Shown in pieces: positions 57,190-64,000 of a stretch of 64,000 nt of DNA (position 1 is the stretch's first letter; every line of letters starts with the position of its first letter). The DNA lies in NCBI GenBank assembly GCA_964017235.1, contig OZ024933.1, forward strand, positions 91,727,432 to 91,791,431, given 5' to 3'. The notes beneath the pieces were generated by a model. That model was given only the letters and a program-made list of their open reading frames with translations. It was not told the DNA's origin and made no database searches. This DNA comes from Sabellastarte sp. h YS-2021 (taxonomy: Eukaryota; Annelida; Polychaeta; Sabellida; Sabellidae). Both the position numbers and the translations under genes were made by a program.

Positions 57190-57660
57190 AATTTGATAGG
57201 CGGAAGTGTCTTTGAGTTACAGACAAGAAACCAAAATGTTGACTCACAGATCCACAAACAGATGGACGCACTGACTAGCTACAAAGCCGAAAGCAAACTA
57301 GCCCAGGTGGTGTCCTACCACCCTGTCAAATTTAAAACTGATGTTTCAGTTAAAGTCTGGAAAACAAAATGTTGACAGACAGACGCACTGACTGGCACCA
57401 ATTTGGAAAGCAAACTAGCCCAGGTGGTGTCCTACCACCCTGTCAAATTTTAAAGTGATCAATAAAAATATCTGACTTAAAATCGAGAACCAAAATATTG
57501 GTGGGCAGATGCATAAACTGCTGGACAAACTGGCTAGTACCAATTTTCGAAAGCAATCCAGCCCAAGTGGTGTCCTGCTAAGCTGTCAAATTTCAAATCA
57601 ATCAGAAGTAGCATCTTTGAGTTAAGAGTCTGGAATCAAAATGTTAGACAAACAGAGAGA
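57190..57660. repeat. About 125-bp tandem repeat, 3-4 copies, with hairpin
   Basis: AAGCAAACTAGCCCAGGTGG followed by TGTCCTACCACCCTGTCAAA is seen twice, near 57290 and 57408, and in a diverged form near 57550. The GGTGGT...ACCACC arms form a hairpin. AACCAAAATGTTGA-type sequence lies between. Confidence 0.8.
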
Positions 57661-57897
57661 CAGATGGACAGACAAAAGTCAGACACTTAAATATAATAGG
57701 CAGACTGGTTACAGCTGGAGCACCCAAAAAGCAACAATAAACATCTAAAATCTTTAAATATAAGATTAAATACAATATTAAATCAGTATAATATAAATTA
57801 CCACATGGATAGGCATATTCTGTTGAGAGATAAACTTACCTGTGCCATAAATTGTGAGAGGGTGTGTCACAGATTTTATGATCTAATGTGTTTCAGA

Positions 57898-57967
57898 TCT
57901 GCTAAAGCAGATGCCAAACACTCACCATCTGGCTGCATCAGACAGGCACTTCTCTTCAAGATCAAGG
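57898..57967 (+). CDS. Possible internal coding exon
   Basis: Acceptor TGTTTCAG, donor GTATAT. Reads SAKADAKHSPSGCIRQALLF, open in this frame. No family recognised. A downstream stretch near 58660-58788 reads ALEPKEAKLYNGHTEVDLKE and on to a stop and might belong to the same gene, but the link is not shown. Confidence 0.3.
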
Positions 57968-58639
57968 TATATTGGTTATTTGTATTTTTACTTGACCTTG
58001 ACCTTTGCATAAGTTTAACATTAAGAATCTTAACTAGGCCATGTTGCAGGAACTATAAGTGTATATTATATACTTTAGGCATGTAATTTTGCAAGTTGGA
58101 AAATTTTTTCTGGGCAATGCACTGTTAACCAAAAGGGGTTACTAGTCTAAAGTTTGTGTGCGCACTTTATGGGGTGTGTTATTGCAACATCATGGCTCAA
58201 CTTTAAAATGAGCCATGTTTTTGGCTGAATTACTTTGACCTACATAATTTTGTCCAGGTCATATTTCAGGAACAGTCAGGTATATTGCTGTGTAGTTATT
58301 AGTTCTTTGCATATTATAAATTTGGTGAAAATAAGATGTGGAATGATAATTATGACAGTAGCAAAATACTAACATTACCGATAAAGGTTGAATATTGAGA
58401 TTTTAACAGTTGATTTTGTGCTTGGTTCAGATACAAATAGAGAGTAACTTGAATTGCTAGTATGTTAGGTGTTCTTAATGAATTACCAAAACTAAATATG
58501 TATTTTGTTTAAAGGACATTGAACACCATTGCAAATTTAAGGACTCCTTTGTATAAAATTTGTACAATTGATTTGATCCCGATTGCACAACACAGATCCA
58601 TCAGACAACTCAAGGAGTATATTAAATATTTGAAAATGT

Positions 58640-58788
58640 GCCAGCCGTAGCAAGAGGCTCTTGAACCCAAAGAAGCTAAGCTTTACAATGGCCACACAGA
58701 GGTGGACTTGAAAGAAATGGCACACAGACTGCAGTTCTACATCAATGAGGCCACGAAAAGGCTCCTGCTTACCTGTTTGACCATTTAA
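58640..58788 (+). CDS. Possible terminal coding exon
   Basis: Open frame with ALEPKEAKLYNGHTEVDL, MAHRLQFYINEATKRL and stop. Helical. No acceptor that I trust and no family recognised. Confidence 0.25.
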
Positions 58789-59464
58789 GAGCTAATGAAT
58801 AGCTCTGTAACAGGCAAGAGAAGTACCAAATGTGGTATAAATGACCCAAGGTCACCTCTGGATCCAACCAGGTTTGGCCTGGTACAGAGGCTGGAAGGAT
58901 ATTAATATTGTAACAAATTACTATCAATCATTGTTAGTTAATTAATTAAAGCATTTTTTGAAGGTTTTAAAATAAGTAAAGATGGTCTACATATGATCTT
59001 AACCAAGCATAGCACTGGCAAAGTGTGACAGTCTGTGAACCCCAGGTATGCAGAGATTTTGTGTGAGTGTGTGCTTTGTATGGGGATCCTGGGCTATCCC
59101 AAGGGAAGATGCTTTGTGTGTGTTGTCTTTTTTTTAAACTGTGAAATCTATTTATAAAACTGATGAAATGTGGATGTTGATGTCATGGTTCTCCCATTAA
59201 TTGTAAAATGTTGTCATAGCAAGTTGAGTAATTGTAGATTGTAATATCACTATATTTGTAAAAGTTTACCTTTTATGTAAGTGATAAATTTTAATGTTTT
59301 ATATTAGAGCTCCTATTAGGAGCCATTTCTGATTGGTTAAGGGGGGATTCCATGATTTAATCTGGCAGACTAGGACTAGGGGTGACTAGGACCAGTCAAG
59401 TCAGTCTGAAATCTGGATGTAGACTGAAAACTTCAAATCTTGGAGGGGGAACTGGAAAACCAAT

Positions 59465-59580
59465 CAAACTAATTATCACACTAGGAGCCACACTAGGAGC
59501 CCATACTATATTGGTGACACTAGGAGCCATACTAGGAGCCTTGTCCAGAAGCATACATTACCCACTAGGAGCCTCTTTAG
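59465..59580. repeat. CTAGGAGCC minisatellite
   Basis: ACTAGGAGCC recurs about six times with variable spacers. Confidence 0.85.
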
Positions 59581-60491
59581 GGACCATAATAATGAGGTAC
59601 TGAGGAAGTTCTGGGAATCTTCTGCTTTTGGTATGGGGATCCTTCTGAGATACCCTTGTGGGTAAGGGGAAATAGCACCAATGGAACACTAGGGAATGCA
59701 GTGTTGTATATAATTATGTAGTAGTTGTTTTTATATAATTGGGTATAATTGGGTAAAAGGGGGTGGCTCCCACAAAATGGAACAGGGAATTTTGGGGCAA
59801 GAGTTTCTTGTCGTTTTAATTCTTTAACTTCAATTACATGGCAGGTATTTTAGATTTCTGGGTAAATCTCAAATAATGGTACTAGATTAGGTGTTTCTTA
59901 TGCATTTCTTTATGACTAGATGACATGCAGTAATTTGGAGTGCTTTTACAGAAATATGTAGCTAGGCTACATCTTGTGTATATCTTTCTTACAATTACAA
60001 TAACTTTATTACTTTAATACGGTGGGGTTATCTTTGCCTTACTAGAGATTATTAGATATCAGTTGATCTAATTACCACATGTATTTTTATTAATAATTTT
60101 TTGTGTTGTGCTGGCTATTTACTGTGGTGCTGTGTTTCGTTTGTTTGCACGGTGTTGTGTTGCATGATTTGTAAGAATCAATATTTGACAATAATAACTA
60201 GCCTTTCTCAGACTCTTTTTCTTTTATATTCACTATCTGTCCATGTTATTTTTGCCAAGCCAACATCAGTTGGATCTTCATTTGGAAAGGTTCTTACAAC
60301 TGTATACCTCTTGCTTAAGGTTAGGCTTAAATGGAGAATTCTGGAACATGTTATTCTGGAAAAATGGACGTTGGCAGCTAGGATAGGATGAGGAGCCTAA
60401 CTGTGGAAAACAGGACATGGAGCCTCAGACGGGAATCTCGCTACTGTAAACTGGATTTCTGCTACAGCAGCAGACGGAGCACTGGGCACAG

Positions 60492-60757
60492 GATTCGCCT
60501 GTATGTTTATTTATTTATTTATTTGGGGTTTTACGTCGCTTTCAACACTGTACAGGTCATATCACGACGGGTAGTTGGAAGGGCAGAGGAAACCAGTACA
60601 TATAGTTCGCTAGGGTTCTGTACTGTAAACTGCCGACCAACGGCAAGCAACTACCAGCTTTCCCACTTACGGCCATGACGGGGATCGAACCCCGGCCGCA
60701 GAGGTGGGAGGCGAGAGTGTTACCACTCAGCCACCGTGGCCCCGATTCGCCTGTATG
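60492..60757 (-). repeat. tRNA-derived SINE, family B
   Basis: Body 60506-60743, minus strand, between perfect repeats GATTCGCCTGTATG (60492-60505, 60744-60757). Very similar to the copy at 33296. Confidence 0.95.
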
Positions 60758-61025
60758 ATGTGAATGAGAATTTTAATGGCCTGATACCCCATAATCTTAT
60801 TCAGATCACATCATGTGGACATTGTCCAAGACCAAGTATATTCACAAATTCATTAAACTTATGACAACAGATTTTAGCTTACGAATCCCTGAACAAATCT
60901 CCTGACACATAATTTTTTTTTTGGTTTCTGTTTGTCATAATCAATAACTAGCCTTGTATTGAGGACTATTTACTGAGAGTTAAACATATTCTCATTTGCA
61001 GACAAAGTATACCCAGCCCGCTACA

Positions 61026-63836
61026 ATATTTTTGGTGTCAGAAGTGGGATCCTAAGGGCCATCGACAGCCCAGAAAACTATTGAAGGGACTGGATATGGC
61101 AGAACCTGAAGGGAGACTGTTGGAGGAAGACAAACAAGACCTGACAGTTTGGGATGAGGCTTCTACCAGTGAGGCCAAATCAGACCACCAGGCAGACGAA
61201 GACACAGCCAAAGTCCTACTTGGGATGACGGGAAGGTGTCATGAGACAGGAGTGGGTGAAAGAGCTAGAACTCCTGAGCCAGGGAGGGAAAAAGATCTCA
61301 CCCAGAAAATCAGGAAGGGAGAACACAATCAGTGGCCGAACCGACAGGGTACGGCATTCCCTGGTTCACCAAGGGTTCCGACAGGAATGTTGAGGAGTCA
61401 GCCTAGTGTGGTGCCCAGGGGAATACAAAGCGACAGAGAGCGATGCCTGACACTTTTGATGGTAAGGGTGGCTGGATGGAGTACCTGACACACTTCAATG
61501 CAGTGGCTGAACTCAACGGGTGGGACACTGAAGACAAGAAACAGTATTTAGCTGTGTGTCTCAGAGGTCAAGCCTGTAACATCTTGCTCTCCATACCTAC
61601 ATAATACAAGAGAAACTATCATTGTTTTGTTGATGCATCAACTAAGCGCTTTAACACCGGTGACAAGACAGATCTTTTTAGGATCCAACTGAGAAATATA
61701 TTTTGTCAGAATCAAGAATCACTACTAAAACTAGCACAGGTTATAAGAAACTTAGCTGCAAAGGCCTATCCAGATGACAAAGGTGCTCTACTAGAAATCT
61801 TGCATTTAAACAGGCAGAAAAGCAGACCTGGAGGTGTCTGGAGAAAGAATGTGTGAGAGAGAGATTGAGACTGGTGAAAAGACCCAGTTTGGAGACAAGG
61901 AGTCAAAGGAAGGGTGGCTGAAGGTGAAATTCATGGAATCAGAATAAAGTTTTTAATTGACACTGGATCAGCTATCGCCCGTATTTTATTTGTGTTTGAA
62001 TCTATCGATCATTATAACATGGAGGAACTATACAAAGAACCATTTGAGGTTTGGATGGCCAATGGAAATAAACTACAAGTAATGGGTGGATCCAAAATGA
62101 AGATTACCTTGGGGAGTCATCAACTGTTGCAGGATGTGGTAGTTGCTGATATCAAGGCTGAAGGGATTTTAGGAATGGACTTCGTAGGGAACCACCAATG
62201 CATTCTATATGTTGCTAAATCAGAGATGAAGCTAGATGGTGACAACATCCCACTCACAGTGGAAGGCTTGCCAGTTTCCAGATGCTGTAGGATCACAACT
62301 ATCGAAAATTAGGTGGTGAGCAAGAAAGTTGATTCAGGGAAAACTGGTTCCAAATAGGCCATCACACAGTCTTTATATAACAGAGCCAGCACCATCTTTG
62401 GTGATAAAAGAAGGAATCCTAGTGGCTAGAACACTAATAGACTCCAAAAATCGAAATGTTATAATGAGAATATTAAACCCAAGACCACAAGAGGTGACGC
62501 TAAGGAAGAATGCAACACTCGCTGTTGCAGAGCCAGTACATGACATATAACAAAACCAAAACACTGGAGCCACATGGTCAGTAGCAGTTGTAACATTAGG
62601 GCAGGGAAGGCAAGAAAATCTACCAGAGCATCTCCAGGATCTCTTTGACTGGAGCTCGCATGATCTGGATGAAGAAGAAAAACATACTGAAAGATCTCCT
62701 GCTAGAGTTTCAAGATGTATTTGCCGATGGAAATGGAAGAATTGGACGGACCAACCTGATTAATCACCGAATTGACACAGTAGATGCCAAACCAATCAAA
62801 GGCCCCCGCCAGTTCCAATTCACCTTCAACAGGAACTGGATCAGGCAATGGAGGACCTGATAGAAAAGGACCTAATAGAACCATCAAACAGCCCATGGTG
62901 TGCTCCAATAGTCCTGGTAAGGAAGAAGGATGGGACCCTAAGGACATGCATAGATTACAGATGGCTCAATGACATTTCCAAGAAAGATTCTTATCCTACC
63001 CCTCAGCCCAGTCAAGCCTTGACCACCTGTCAGGAGCAAGGTACTTTTCCACCCTGGATCTGGCAAGTGGGTATCACCAGATTGAGATGGAACCAAGAGA
63101 CAGAGAAAAAACAGCTTTCTGCATGAGGAGACATGGACTATACCAATACAAAGTGATGCCTTTTGGACTATCCAATGGGACGGCCACTTTTCAGAGACTG
63201 AGAAAATCTTTGCAAGAAAACAGTGGACAGAAGTATTGCTGTATGTCGATGATACAATATCATTTTCAAAGAACTTCCCAAAAGGAACTGAGCGCTTAAG
63301 GGTAGTATTCCAAAAAATGCAGGACGCAGGTCTTACCTTGAAAGCCAAAAAGTGTGTACTATTTCAGAAGTAGCATCCCTGGGACATATAGTACCAAAGG
63401 ATGGGGTAGCAACAGATCCTGAAAAAGTAGCAACTGTAAGGGACTGGCCAACACCCAGAAGCACAACTGAGGTGAGGAGTTTTGTTGGGCTTTGTGCATA
63501 CTACAGGCGCTTCATCAGTAACTTCAGTCAAGTAGCAAAACCCTTACACCGGTTGACTGAGAAAAATGTTAAATTTTCTTGGTCAGACAACTGCCAGTCA
63601 GCATTTGAAGAGCTGAAAGTAAGGCTAACATCAGCCCCAATCCTGACCTACCCAAATGAGAGGGATGAGTTTACGCTGGACACTGATGCATCAGATAAAG
63701 CCATGGGAGCACTTCTTAGCCAAGCGCAAGACAGGGCAGAGAAGGTGATAGCTTATGGAAGCAAGACATTTTCAAGGAGTGAGCGCATTTACTGTGTCAC
63801 CAGGAAAGAACTTTTGGCTGTGGTCTACTTTACTAA
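61026..63836 (+). mobile_element. Ty3/gypsy fossil 2 internal region (continues past a SINE)
   Basis: After the primer-binding site come a gag-like region (about 61096-61850), a protease region (about 61914-62310, with FLIDTGSA and ILGMDFVGNHQC), RT (about 62640-63330, with DLIEPSNSPWCAPIVLVRKK and DGTLRTCIDYRWLND) and the RT-end/RNase H region (about 63350-63836, with VRSFVGLCAYYRRFISNFSQ and DTDASDKAMGALLSQ). It is broken, with several breaks. A SINE interrupts RNase H at 63837. The remainder lies outside the window. It is a different lineage from fossil 1. Confidence 0.88.
61033..61050 (+). promoter_or_regulatory. Primer-binding site of Ty3/gypsy fossil 2
   Basis: TGGTGTCAGAAGTGGGAT is complementary to the 3' end of a tRNA with a TTCTGACA-CCA terminus, as in tRNA-Leu. 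It marks the end of the LTR. Confidence 0.7.
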
Positions 63837-64000
63837 GGGGGGCCATGGTGGCAGAGTGGTAACACTCTCGCCTCCCACCTCTGCGGCCGGGGTTCGATCC
63901 CCGTCATGGCCGTAAGTGGGAAAGCTGGTAGTTGCTTGCCGTTGGTCGGCAGTTTACAGTACAGAACCCTAGCGAACTATATGTACTGGTTTCCTCTGCC
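63837..64000 (+). repeat. tRNA-derived SINE, family B, cut by window end
   Basis: Plus strand, A-box end GGCCATGGTGGCAGAGTGG and B box GGGTTCGATCC. It is inserted in the RNase H region of Ty3/gypsy fossil 2 and is nearly identical to the other family B copies, so it is a late insertion. Confidence 0.92.

Larger units (their letters stand above)
59024..61025 (+). repeat. Probable 5' LTR of Ty3/gypsy fossil 2
   Basis: It ends GCTACA shortly before a primer-binding site and would begin TGTGACAGTC, giving the usual TG...CA ends. It includes a GACTAGGAGCC-rich minisatellite (59480-59580) and a SINE. The 3' LTR lies outside the window, so the left edge is a guess. Confidence 0.35.

Noticed and set aside
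57805-58086. 93-codon ORF as a whole
   Set aside because: Only the 70-nt part bounded by splice-like signals looks exonic; the rest reads into AT-rich DNA with no resemblance to a protein.
60101-60391. 96-codon Cys/Leu-rich ORF
   Set aside because: It lies in the probable LTR of a gypsy fossil, has low complexity and no recognisable family.

Overview
This is a stretch of intron-bearing animal genome, AT-rich and packed with mobile elements; nothing bacterial is present. The mix (DIRS-type tyrosine-recombinase retrotransposons, I/Nimb-like LINEs, Penelope-like sequence, Ty3 fossils, tandem-repeat-bearing non-autonomous elements, and tRNA-SINEs whose 3' ends share a GACGTTAAACCCCAA motif) suggests a mollusc, most likely a bivalve. 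That is inference from element types, not from a species match.

Layout. 1-9125: an L1/CR1-type LINE (ORF1, then the start of the endonuclease) broken up by a DIRS element (about 522-6868, itself carrying a SINE) and by a non-autonomous element with a 147-bp tandem array (about 7225-8815). 9126-12944: an unrecognised membrane-type ORF, SINE and LINE ends, and a Helentron-like element (11610-12779). 12945-15492: Penelope-like coding sequence running in frame into a pogo-type DDE transposase. 15493-18518: short tandem arrays and unassigned AT-rich DNA. 18519-31134: a 2.55-kb host unit, present three times in tandem, with two spliced coding exons and a 138-codon BEN-like ORF. The middle copy holds a full-length 6.0-kb LINE with an open 1,234-codon ORF2. 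31260-32335: a 100-bp tandem array with a MITE. 32710-36960: exons of a DUF4806-type host gene that looks decayed.

37235-52300: a nest of elements inside a Ty3/gypsy fossil. A LINE 3' end (38238-39581), a 3.3-kb Helentron-like element (40037-43300, with a 133-bp satellite inside it) and a second DIRS element (46091-52209) all lie in it, and 1,516 bp across the gypsy/DIRS boundary is tandemly duplicated almost without change. 52310-59020: mostly unassigned DNA with a 5S-derived sequence, repeats and possible exons. 59024-64000: a second Ty3/gypsy fossil with a probable long 5' LTR and two SINEs; it runs off the window.

The clearest signals are structural. At least ten insertions can be bounded by target-site duplications, empty-site comparison or uninterrupted flanking sequence, so much of the order of events can be read. 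Host genes are few and partial, and no complete host protein is claimed.
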